A stretch of DNA of 64,000 nucleotides from Rhabditoides inermis. Its lineage: Eukaryota; Nematoda; Chromadorea; Rhabditida; Rhabditidae. The DNA lies in NCBI GenBank assembly GCA_963966185.1, contig CAWZYM010000207.1:31001-95000 (forward strand). The letters are read 5' to 3'. The notes under the pieces were generated by a model that saw nothing but the letters and a program-made list of their open reading frames with translations, did not search any database and was not told the origin of the DNA. Position 1 is the stretch's first letter. Each line of letters starts with the position of its first letter. Positions 42,101 through 50,798 of the stretch are shown here, in pieces. Both the position numbers and the translations under genes were made by a program.

Positions 42101-44460
42101 TCATTCTAGCTGATTGCGATGTCTGTCGTCGGTGTAGAGAGACGAGATTCGATGAGAGACGAGACAGTCATGTACAAACTGGACAGACTAAAACGGTGCT
42201 GCTGAACATTTTAGAAAGGGTCACTCTTCATACAAATTTCTACTTTTTCCTTTTAGTCGCTCATTCTATCTGATTGCGATGTCTGTCGTCGGTGTAAAGA
42301 GACGAGATTCGATGAGAGACGAGACAGTCATACACAGTTTGGACAGACTAAAACGGTGCTGCTGAACATTTTAGAAAGGGTCACTCTTCATACGAATTTC
42401 AACTTTTCGTTTTAGTCGCTCATTCTAGCTGATTGCGATGTCTGTCGTCGGTGTAGAGAGACGAGATTCGATGAGAGACGAGACAGTCATACACAGTCTG
42501 GACAGACTAAAACGGTGCTGCTGAGTGAACAATTTAGTAAGAGTCACTCTTCATACAATATTCAACTTTTCGTTTTAGTCGCTCATTCTATCTGATTGCG
42601 ATGTCTGTCGTCGGTGTAGAGAGACGAGATTCGATGAGAGACGAGACAGTCATATACAGTCTGGACAGACTAAAACGAAGCTGCTGAACATTTTAAAAAA
42701 TGTCACTCTTCATACAAATTTCAACTTTTCGTTTTAGTCGCTCATTCTAGCTGATTGCGATGTCTGTCGTCGGTGTAGAGAGACGAGATTCGATGAGAGA
42801 CGAGACAGTCATGTACAAACTGGACAGACTAAAACGGTGCTTCTGAACATTTTAGAAAGGGTCATTCTTCATACAAATTTCAACTTTTCGTTTTAGTCGC
42901 TCATTCTAGCTGATTGCGATGTCTGTCGTCGGTGTAGAGAGACGAGATTCGATGAGAGACGAGACAGTCATACACAGTCTGGACAGACTAAAACGGTGCT
43001 GCTGAACATTTTAGAAAGGGTCACTCTTCATACAAATTTCAACTTTTCGTTTTAGTCGCTTTTTCTATCTGATTGCGATGTCTGTCGTCGGTGTAGAGAG
43101 TAGAGAGACGAGATTCGATGAGAGACGAGACAGTCATACACAGTCTGGACAGTCATGTACAAACTGGACAGACTAAACGGTGCTGCTGAACATTTTAGAA
43201 AGGGTCACTCTTCATACAAATTTCAACTTTTCCTTTTAGTCGCTCATTCTAGCTGATTGCGATGTCTGTCGTCGGTGTAAAGAGACGAGATTCGATGAGA
43301 GACGAGACAGTCATACATAGTCTGGACAGACTAAAACGGTGCTGCTGAACATTTTAAAAAGGGTCACTCTTCATACAAATTTCAACTTTTCGTTTTAGTC
43401 GCTCATTCTAGCTGATTGCGATGTCTGTCGTCGGTGTAAAGAGACGAGATTCGATGAGAGACGAGACAGTCATAAACAGTCTGGACAGACTAAAACGGAG
43501 CTGCTGAACATTTAAAAAAAAAATGTCACTCTTCATACAAATTTCAACTTTTCGTTTTAGTCGTTCGTTCTAGCTGATTGCGATGTCTGTCGTCGGTGTA
43601 GAGAGACGAGATTCGATGAGAGACGAGACAGTCATGTACAAACTGGACAGACTAAAACGGTGCTGCTAAACTGCTGAGCATTTAAAAAAAATGTCACTCT
43701 TCATACAAATTTCAACTTTTCGTTTTAGTCGCTCATTCTAGCTGATTGCGATGTCTGTCGTCGGTGTAAAGAGACGAGATTCGATGAGAGACGAGACAGT
43801 CATACACAGTCTGGACAGACTAAAACGATGCTGCTGAACATTTTAGAAAGGGTCACTCTTCATACAAATTTCAACTTTTCGTTTTAGTCGCTCATTCTAG
43901 CTGATTGCGATGTCTGTCGTCGGTGTAGAGAGACGAGATTCGATGAGAGACGAGACAGTCATATACAGTCTGGACAGACTAAAACGATGCTGCTGAACAT
44001 TTTAGAAAGGGTCACTCTTCATACAAATTTCAACTTTTCGTTTTAGTCGCTCATTCTAGCTGATTGCGATGTCTGTCGTCGGTGTAGAGAGACGAGATTC
44101 GATGAGAGACGAGACAGTCATATACAGTCTAGACAGACTAAAACGAAACTGCTGAACATTTTAAAAATGGTCACTTTTCATACAAATTTCAACTTTTCGT
44201 TTTAGTCGCTCATTCTAGCTGATTGCGATGTCTGTCGTCGGTGTAGAGAGACGAGATTCGATGAGAGACGAGACAGTCATGTACAAACTGGACAGACTAA
44301 AACGGTGCTGCTGAACATTTTAGAAAGGGTCACTCTTCATACAAATTTCTACTTTTTCCTTTTAGTCGCTCATTCTATCTGATTGCGATGTCTGTCGTCG
44401 GTGTAGAGAGACGAGATTCGATGAGAGACGAGACAGTCATATACAGTCTGGACAGACTAA
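18138..44460. repeat. 159-bp satellite array, block 3 (26 kb)
   Basis: About 165 monomers by length. Period is mostly 158-161 bp. One class is longer because it carries an extra AAACTGCTGAGC after CTGCT. Recurrent marker variants include GTAGAGAGTAGAGAG (near 21,575, 25,120, 27,355, 30,285, 31,400, 32,365, 34,605, 36,845, 40,370, 43,095) and CTGAGTGAACAATTTAG (near 24,550, 29,710, 34,030, 36,270, 39,790, 42,530). The last monomer is cut at GACAGACTAAAAT, where the duplicated MITE segment begins. No genes or other insertions were seen inside. Confidence 0.97.
34040..42520. repeat. Higher-order repeat blocks in the satellite
   Basis: Two independent rare markers share offsets. The GTGTAGAGAGTAGAG monomer starts at 34,601, 36,840 and 40,366, and CATTTTAGCTGATTG starts at 34,896, 37,135 and 40,661. 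Both give 2,239 and 3,526 bp. Multi-monomer units of about 14 and 22 monomers have therefore been duplicated as blocks. Intermediate monomers also match in order (for example GACAGACTAAACGG at about 37,540 and 41,065). Confidence 0.85.
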
Positions 44461-44462
44461 AA

Positions 44463-45324
44463 TTAGGAAATCAGAGTAAGGGTAACGGCAGACTTTTCGT
44501 AAAACGTAATCGTAAATCGTAATCGCAAAAACGTAATGTATTAAGATACAATATCGATTTTTCAAAATCGTATACGAATCGCAAATCGTACCATTATACG
44601 ATTTGGAATCGTGAGACGCGGCAGACTTTTCGCATTCCGAATCGTATCAGAATCGTACGATTCTGAAATCGTATACGAATCGCAGAATTCTGCCGAGCTC
44701 TCAGATTCTGAAATCGCATATACGATTCAGTGAACTTTGTTCAGTATAACGTTTATTTTGTTAGTTGTTTAGATTATTAAGTTAGTAAAATACATTATAA
44801 AGTGTATTGAGATAATATAAAACATAATTTCATACTATTTGATTGCGGGTGTTACGCAATGCGGAATCGTACGATTCTGTCACGGAATCGTACGATTTCT
44901 GTCTACTCGGTGCGCAACATACAAAACAAAAGTAAACAGTGTTGTTTTTATCATTGATACATCTATCTAGTTCAAACAAATAAGTTTTCATTTATGAAAA
45001 CACAAAACAATACATTGTTCATCAGATTTTTGATGAAGCTGTTTGTTTTCAGAATCGTATACGATTCGCATCAGAATCGTACCGTACGATTCGGTACCGA
45101 TTACGATTCGTGACGTGTGATGAAATACGATTACGATTTACGATTACGATTTACGAAAAGTCTGCCGGGTCCCTAATAGAATAAAGTATAGACACTCAAA
45201 TGAATGTTTGCAAGAATGAACCACTCCTTGCGTTATATGCGACTTTTATAGTTGGAGGTTGGAGCGAATTGCGTAACATTGTGTTGGCTAGTGACTGGGT
45301 TGCCGCTGAATAAGCGAGTAGCTG
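44463..45324. repeat. 862-bp duplicated segment, left copy
   Basis: Matches 49,438-50,299 at a constant offset of 4,975 with about seven substitutions and no indels by eye. It contains the 694-bp PIF/Harbinger-like MITE, its 5' flank GGAAATCAGAG, and 150 bp of the minus-strand LINE. Because non-element flanks are shared, the pair arose by DNA duplication, not by two insertions of the MITE. Confidence 0.93.
44480..45173. mobile_element. PIF/Harbinger-like MITE, copy 1
   Basis: 694 bp with terminal inverted repeats of about 46 bp (GGG-ACC-CGGCAGACTTTTCG and its complement, a few mismatches; here GGGTAACGG at the left end), flanked by TAA on both sides (44,477-44,479 and 45,174-45,176). A 3-bp TAA/TTA target duplication is typical of PIF/Harbinger. 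The interior is AT-rich with many short palindromes such as AATCGTACGATT and has no coding frame. Superfamily assignment is inferred from the target duplication alone. Confidence 0.75.
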
Positions 45325-46378
45325 CGAGAAGGAACACTCTACTGATACATGATCTGAAATTTGAATTCCAGGTTTTACGTTGAAAATCAAGGAACGGTCA
45401 TTACAAAGTATCAAATCTAATATGGTATATCTAGGGATGTCAAGTGGGCGGAGCTTTGATGGCACAAATATGCGGCATCTTCCCGCGCCAAACGAAATAC
45501 ACCATTCGACGCGCCGTAAAAAGTTGTATCTAGTAGTGCTTTCCTTTTGGCGCTGGACCGTGTCATAACCTATTATTTTTGACAAAAATTGATTTGATCC
45601 TATGAAAATGACGTCAAAAAGGGGCGTGGCTTAGCCTTTCTCTGTGAAGTTGTGTGCCGCGCGCGCCCTCAAACCGCGCGCTTTCGATGCGCGTAACGCG
45701 GAAATGAAAGAAAACAACTAATTAAAATGATACTATTTCAAAACTACATATAATTTACTTCATTTTGATATACAGTAAGCACATATCCGTAACACTTGAA
45801 AATTCCCCTTGACATCCCTAGGTATATCCGCGAGTGGGGAAGTTGACATGCTGAGAAAGGCCCAGTGTGTTGCATAATCCAACAAAGTCAAATGATTTTG
45901 GTTCGCTAGATGTATTATCACGCCAATTGATTTCTGGGAAATTAAAATCACCTGTAATTATAACTGGACAATCTATATTGAAACGGGCAATGAACGTTTC
46001 CAGATGGTGAGTGAAATTTGGTGAGCTTCGCGGGTGCCGATATACTCCAATAACTATAATTCTAGAGCCATTAGGGAAGGTTATTTTAGAAGCTACCGCA
46101 TCAAGATCATCCAGGCTGATTTGTGCGAGTAAAGTAGATCCCAAATTCGAAGGAACACTAATCATGACACCTCCGCCTCTTCGATCTGATCGACAGGCAG
46201 CGTGAGTGACGCGCCGAGGGAAAATTGGAATCGATTTCTCATCCCGTGTCCAAATCTCCGTCAAAACACCAATCACAGAAAGAGAATGAAAAGAAGCAGT
46301 TATAAGCTGCAGGGAGTTTTTAAAACTACGAATATTACTGGTAAAGAGGCTAAAATATTTGTCTGCGGAAGTAACCAT
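45190..46378 (-). pseudogene. LINE ORF2 endonuclease domain, split and truncated
   Basis: Starts at the ATG whose A is the last base of the ORF1 stop codon (TAATG). The first part (46,378-45,821) has APE-type endonuclease features: TEIW near residue 40, RRGGGVMI, VIGVYRHPRSSP, and the catalytic-type ITGDFNFPEINW. The hAT-like MITE then ends the frame. On its far side (from 45,431) the same frame resumes with ILDLILCND and the ISDHVSVEC motif, the Ser-Asp-His motif at the end of this endonuclease fold. The 8-bp target duplication is read twice, so precise removal of the MITE would rejoin the frame. Downstream, stops appear near 45,196 and the reverse transcriptase is missing. It is a dead fragment. 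Confidence 0.85.
45432..45820. mobile_element. hAT-like MITE inserted in LINE endonuclease
   Basis: 389 bp with 13-bp perfect terminal inverted repeats TAGGGATGTCAAG, flanked by perfect 8-bp target duplications GGTATATC (45,424-45,431 and 45,821-45,828). An 8-bp duplication and a (C/T)AGGG start are characteristic of hAT elements. The interior has no transposase frame, so it is non-autonomous. The insertion splits the LINE endonuclease after an RGYT-coding stretch. Confidence 0.92.
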
Positions 46379-47217
46379 TACTGAGAAGTGGCGGCAACAG
46401 ACACGTTGTTAGACGCGCTTTCCCCATCCACCTGTCTCTGCGAATCGGTTGACTTGTGCTTCTCCCGGGTCGCCGAAGTCCGTCCACGCCTCCGGGGAAC
46501 CGCGTGCACCGCGAGATCGCGAACAAAGTACCACTGGAACGAGGAGCGGTTATTCATAGTCCTACAGTAGTACCGAAGGAACCCATCCCTACGCCTATCC
46601 ATGTATCCGAGGTCGTCGCGGCAGAAGAGAGCAATCTTGGAACGGGAGAGGGCCTCCTTGAGCATCTGACGTCTGTCCGGAGTGACGTCATCGCGTAGGT
46701 AGATCTTAACAGGGCGAGCACCAGTCTTCTTCGGGTCCTTTGCAGCAGGGTAGCGGGCAGCCTTGATCACATTGTCCTTGGGCAATCCGGCTTCTTCGAG
46801 GGCAGTCTGTACAGCAGTCAGCAGCGTGTGTTCCGTTTCGTTTTCATCTTCCGGTCGTGCAACGAGAACGAGTCGAGAGTCCCGTTCTTCGTTTACTCGC
46901 TCCTTCTCACGTTCTCCAGAGTTCACGAACTTTTCATAGTCGGCATCGCGCGGCACACGAGAAAGCACATCAGCCACGTTGTCTGGGTCGAGGGCCGAGA
47001 TAGGGACCATCGGCACAGGCGGTGCGGCGGCTACAGCAGCGGCATACGACTTCTCCTGGCTGTCTTGCTTCTTGACGAGGTACTGGATCTTTTGGAGGAG
47101 GTCGGCGTGTACGTTCTCGAAGTTGCGCTTCATCATCGACATTTCATTTCTCAATGCAGCAATCGTTTCGGTGCAACCCACGCAGCAGAGAGGGTTGTCC
47201 GGCGGGGGCGGGGTCAT
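46378..47217 (-). CDS. LINE ORF1 protein (RNA-binding, CR1-like)
   Basis: Intact 279-residue frame. The N-terminus has a Cys cluster (PLCCVGC, about residues 9-14). A coiled-coil-like stretch rich in Met, Leu and Lys follows (about 20-55), then an Ala/Pro-rich linker. Next is a charged domain with RLVLVARPEDENE (about 113-126), a KIYLRDDV strand (about 171-178), and a basic end (AVPRRRGRTS). The two strands and their spacing resemble the RRM-like nucleic-acid-binding domain of LINE ORF1 proteins; that is inference from pattern. The stop TAA overlaps the ATG of ORF2 by one base, which suggests termination-reinitiation. ORF1 is undamaged although ORF2 is broken. Confidence 0.8.
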   Translation of the reverse strand: MTPPPPDNPLCCVGCTETIAALRNEMSMMKRNFENVHADLLQKIQYLVKKQDSQEKSYAAAVAAAPPVPMVPISALDPDNVADVLSRVPRDADYEKFVNSGEREKERVNEERDSRLVLVARPEDENETEHTLLTAVQTALEEAGLPKDNVIKAARYPAAKDPKKTGARPVKIYLRDDVTPDRRQMLKEALSRSKIALFCRDDLGYMDRRRDGFLRYYCRTMNNRSSFQWYFVRDLAVHAVPRRRGRTSATREKHKSTDSQRQVDGESASNNVSVAATSQ

Positions 47218-47267
47218 TGAATAGGCGACGCAGCCGCTCGATGGCGGGCAAAATGGCGGAATTATAC

Positions 47268-49207
47268 CTCACAGTACTGTATCCCGCACGCATCCCTCGG
47301 CAACTGCTGGTAGTCGCCGGGCAGCGGGGCGAACTCGAGTGTCCGCGCTCAAAACCGATCAGTCCTCACCACATTTGCACCAGCTACCGCTATGAAGTAG
47401 AGGTCAGACTCAACTTTTACTGGCGAAAGACCCTCAGAAAGATCTCCGAACGCGCCCCACCCTCAGAACGATCCTCAGAAAGTGGTTTTTTGTATCATAA
47501 AGCGGTTTTTGATACATAATCGAGTCTGACCTCGCCTTGATTTGTAACGTACAGTATCCGCGGTAGGCGCTGTATCGCTGCGCGCCGCAGATGACAACGG
47601 CCTCGTGGTGGTCAAGGCGCGCGCACAACAGCTGCGAGACAATCAGCTCCGGACAGGTGAGGAAGCGGATTTCCTCCTGGCGAACACAAGCATAGAGAGA
47701 GAGGGGGGGGGGGGAGGGAGAGAGAGGGGGGGGGAGAAAGGGGGACTTAGAGGAAGAGAGAGGGGATTACCTGCACAGCTCCACGCCGCAGGGTGCCTCC
47801 TTCTATCCAACAGCTGGCAAAGTTCGCCTGCAGCATCCCACCAGCGGCTTCGAATCCGTTTCCCACTGCGGCCAGTGCCTCGAATGCGATCGGCGCAGGA
47901 ACGTCACAATTCCAGTCGGCATCCTCACAATCAATCAATACTAATCGATATCAACCATCACTCGCTTCTGGGTGACGTGCCGGAAGTAGTTGAAGAAAAA
48001 GTCCAGCTTCACCGCATCCATGTCGCCGCCACAGAAGATGCTGGGGGAGGGGTTCGATAAAGCACCATCGCTAATCGATGTGACAGACGCGGATACTATA
48101 TAAGATATCGCGATTCTGAATAAATGATTGATTAATTGAATTTGATTTTGATTTTGATTGATTCGTTAATCGATTAGATACCGGTCGAATCGGAAGTGGT
48201 GGAAGGTGTGGTGGCGTGTGGCGGGGAAGGGGCAGCAGTAGAAGGCGAGAGCGAGGAGGGAGGCACACTGCTGCTGCGACAGGGACACGGAACGCTCCCC
48301 CATCCACTCGCCCGCCGGTCGGCACACGAGCAGAGGCAGCGACTGGAACATCAATCGATCACTCCCGTCCAGTAGTGGTCAGACTTTTGCTGGCAGAAGA
48401 CCCGCAGAAAGATTCTCAGAAAGTGATTTTTTGTATCATAAAGCGGCTTTTGATACATAATCGAGTCTGACCTCGATTTCAACACTCAACGAACCGCTGG
48501 GAAGAGTCGGTCGGACATGAGCGCGAGACGAGCGATCTCCTTCAACACCTCCAGACGACGCGTCTTCTTCTGCCCCTCTGAAGAAGGAAACGGCCTGCAA
48601 ACCACATGAGCCCGACTCACGCTGGAGCGCGCGGTGGAGTGCGCCGACGTCGTCGAAACGGGCGTACGAGTTGACGAGCGTCTGGAATGAGATGACGTCA
48701 TGTGACGTTCGTCCACTCCTCTCGCGCCTTGAAGTGCCTCCGTCTCGCGATGCGCTCTCGAGTGCCTTTCTCACAGCTGTGTTCCCCACCCGACCACTGT
48801 CCCCCACTGACAGCGGCATCGTCACGTGCTCGCCATCACTCAACGTATTCTAAATCAGACAGTTGCACATCACATGTACATGTTATTATAATATAAAACC
48901 ATGCTTTGTCATGTTCAGATATAACGGTTCCGAATAAACGTGTGATTGATTGATTGATGTGTTAGGAGTGGTATGAATTGCATCACAAGTGACGAACCGA
49001 TGCTGATTCGACAGGCTTGGGAGGCTCGCCCCTCGCATTCCCAATGTCCACACGCTGCACCATAACGCAGTGGGCAGGAGACGGCTCGAGCGAATTCGGG
49101 TGCAGCACTCAAACAGATGTGGGACCATCAGATCAGAGAGAGGGAGACAGCGAGTAGGAGAGAGAGGGAGAGAGAGGGAGAGAATGAGAGAGAGGGAAAG
49201 AGAGAGA

Positions 49208-49259
<52 letters not shown>

Positions 49260-49360
49260 GGGGAAGACTCACTTGGAGCGACTCCATCGGTACACACGTT
49301 GTTCGGATCGCACTTTGCCAGCAACTTCTCCGCATACGTAGCAGTTGACCAACCAATTGA
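47268..49360 (-). CDS. PARG: Poly(ADP-ribose) glycohydrolase (PARG) gene, partial, nine exons
   Basis: PARG removes poly(ADP-ribose) chains from proteins. Exons inferred on the minus strand with consistent phases: 49,360-49,273; 49,107-48,998; 48,849-48,621; 48,577-48,495; 48,342-48,182; 48,040-47,962; 47,923-47,771; 47,676-47,553; 47,347-47,268. Family hallmarks in order: EHVTMPLS (exon 3); LPLLVCRP and SLSQQQCASLLALAFYC (exon 5); KLDFFFNYFRHVTQK (exon 6); GGMLQANFASCWIEGG (exon 7); then, across the next splice, VQ and EEIRFLTCPELIVSQLL, and GAQRYSAYRGY (exon 8). The signature Gln-Glu-Glu is kept, but the usual Gly-Gly-Gly reads Glu-Gly-Gly, and the Asp and Asn of VDFAN read Asn and Ser. The next exon, with a VAIDA-type strand, is absent: a LINE lies there. 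The upstream end is cut by the duplicated segment near 49,440. Exons 5-9 are secure; exons 1-2 are less so. It could be a pseudogene or pseudoenzyme. Confidence 0.87.
47400..47533. mobile_element. Small MITE in PARG intron 8
   Basis: 134 bp with perfect 12-bp terminal inverted repeats GAGGTCAGACTC/GAGTCTGACCTC and an internal GTATCA...TGATAC inverted repeat. It covers most of the 205-nt intron between PARG exons 8 and 9. It is related to the copy at 48,377-48,474. An internal duplication of CCTCAGAA-type sequence makes this copy longer. No clear target duplication was found. Confidence 0.75.
47698..47764. repeat. G/GA-rich simple repeat in PARG intron 7
   Basis: GGGGGGGG and GAGAGAGG runs (CT/C-rich on the coding minus strand) within the 94-nt intron between exons 7 and 8, followed by acceptor TTCGCCAG at 47,677-47,684. 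Confidence 0.85.
48377..48474. mobile_element. Small MITE in PARG intron 4
   Basis: Second copy of the element at 47,400-47,533, in the same orientation: GGTCAGACT at one end, GAGTCTGACCTC at the other, and the shared GTATCATAAAGCGG core. It occupies about two thirds of the 152-nt intron between exons 4 and 5. Its edge on the donor side is 20 nt from the 5' splice site; the distance in intron 8 is 19 nt. Confidence 0.75.
49133..49256. repeat. (GA)n microsatellite in PARG intron 1
   Basis: GAGAGAGGGAGAGAG-type sequence becoming pure (GA)n at 49,217-49,254. On the coding minus strand it forms a long CT tract between exons 1 and 2. Confidence 0.9.
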
Positions 49361-49437
49361 CTAAACATATACATGAACAACGTAACTATTTTCACAGAAA
49401 TAAACTTGCCATTTCTGCTCTTACCACTCTCCACTTT

Positions 49438-50299
49438 TTAGGAAATCAGAGTAAGGGTCCCGGCAGACTTTTCGTAAAACGTAATCGTAAATCGTAATCG
49501 CAAAAACGTAATGTATTAAGATACAATATCGATTTTTCAAAATCGTATACGAATCGCAAATCGTACCATTATACGATTTGGAATCGTGAGACGCGGCAGA
49601 CTTTTCGCATTCCGAATCGTATCAGAATCGTACGATTCTGAAATCGTATACGAATCACAGAATTCTGCCGAGCTCTCAGATTCTGAAATCGCATAAACGA
49701 TTCAGTGAACTTTGCTCAGTATAACGTTTATTTTGTTAGTTGTTTAGATTATTAAGTTAGTAAAATACATTATAAAGTGTATTGAGATAATATAAAACAT
49801 AATTTCATACTATTTGATTGCGGGTGTTACGCAATGCGGAATCGTACGATTCTGTCACGGAATCGTACGATTTCTGTCTACTCGGTGCGCAACATACAAA
49901 ACATAAGTAAACAGTGTTGTTTTTATCATTGATACATCTATCTAGTTCAAACAAATAAGTTTTCATTTATGAAAACACAAAACAATACATTGTTCATCAG
50001 ATTTTTGATGAAGCTGTTTGTTTTCAGAATCGTATACGATTCGCATCAGAATCGTACCGTACGATTCGGTACCGATTACGATTCGTGACGTGTGATGAAA
50101 TACGATTACGATTTACGATTACGATTTACGAAAAGTCTGCCGGGTCCCTAATAGAATAAAGTATAGACACTCAAAGGAATGTTTGCAAGAATGAACCACT
50201 CCTTGCGTTATATGCGACTTTTATAGTTGGAGGTTGGAGCGAATTGCGTAACATTGTGTTGGCTAGTGACTGGGTTGCCGCTGAATAAGCGAGTAGCTG
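49438..50299. repeat. 862-bp duplicated segment, right copy
   Basis: Copy of 44,463-45,324 with about seven substitutions. It holds the second MITE (49,455-50,148) and 150 bp of the minus-strand LINE ending at GAGTAGCTG, after which the sequence becomes unrelated (TTGCGATGGGC). Its left edge meets the upstream end of the PARG fragment at CCACTTTTTAGG. Confidence 0.93.
49455..50148. mobile_element. PIF/Harbinger-like MITE, copy 2
   Basis: 694 bp, same length as copy 1, with TAA on each side (49,452-49,454; 50,149-50,151). The left terminus here is GGGTCCCGGCAGAC, a better match to the right terminus than in copy 1. No coding frame. Confidence 0.75.
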
Positions 50300-50669
50300 T
50301 TGCGATGGGCAAACGAGGAAGGCTTATCAGCAAACGCAAAAAAGGCAAAAACGACTCGTGAAATATATACTCATTCACAAGAAATGATGTCGATCACTCT
50401 CCATCGTCTAGATCGAGTACGTCTAATCTAAAATTGGTTCTGTCAGTGTCTACAGTCCGTTATGCGCAGGTTTGTGTTAGTATTTGTAAACATTTTATAC
50501 ATGCGCTTGTGTTGAATTGGGTCGAGAACTCTCTTTAATTTCCGTTCTGGGGCAGCTTACGGTTCTTTCGGGTTTCTAGGAGCTGTCATGCGGGAAACCA
50601 TGCCAACAGCGCTGTGGCATAGAATAGATCAGAGTAAGGGTCCCGGAAGACTTTTCGTAAAACGTAATT
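50300..50669. other. Intergenic: arm of a fold-back MITE and a MITE end fragment
   Basis: 50,447-50,520 matches one arm of the fold-back MITEs at 55.8 and 60.3 kb (GCGCAGGTTTGTGTTAGTA onward) with no partner arm. 50,628-50,669 repeats the left end of the PIF-like MITE with its flank (ATCAGAGTAAGGGTCCCGG) and breaks off at CGTAAT, next to the start of the LINE. Nothing else was recognised. Confidence 0.6.
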
Positions 50670-50798
50670 CTCTGTATTACGCGTGCGGGTGATTTTCCGC
50701 TATTTTGCTGCCCGGATCGATCGCCTCTATCATCCGCCGCAGCTCACACTCCTAGTTTTGGTGGTTTTGTTTATAAAAACCACTGTAAGGTGAACGAT

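Larger units (their letters stand above)
45177..47230 (-). mobile_element. CR1-like LINE fragment (ORF1 and endonuclease)
   Basis: Minus-strand non-LTR retrotransposon with ORF1 (47,217-46,378) and the endonuclease part of ORF2 (46,378 downward). It is interrupted by a hAT-like MITE at 45,432-45,820 and ended by the PIF-like MITE at 45,173. Reverse transcriptase is absent. The 5' boundary lies between the PARG exon ending at 47,268 and the ORF1 start at 47,217. The element has the same orientation as PARG and sits where the next PARG intron or exon should be. Confidence 0.85.

Noticed and set aside
18138..44460. CENP-B box in the satellite monomer (ATTCGATGAGAGACGAGA)
   Set aside because: It shares TTCG but fails the required A and CGGG positions of the CENP-B box, so no claim is made.
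1..44460. CRISPR-like array of repeats
   Set aside because: The repeat unit is about 159 bp and homologous throughout, without unique spacers, in a eukaryotic context. It is an ordinary tandem satellite.
46388..47519. Plus-strand open frames opposite the LINE ORF1
   Set aside because: They are shadows of the minus-strand ORF1 and PARG exons, with no domain of their own.
48578..48620. A 26-nt intron between PARG exons 3 and 4 using the nearer TTTGCAG
   Set aside because: That acceptor shifts the frame into a stop. The TTCTTCAG site 17 nt further gives a 43-nt intron and keeps the PARG-like frame.
48621..48849. PPR-like motif (ISFQTLVNSYARFDD)
   Set aside because: A single weak match. The neighbouring exons fit PARG, and this segment fits the region after the HV-MP motif of PARG.
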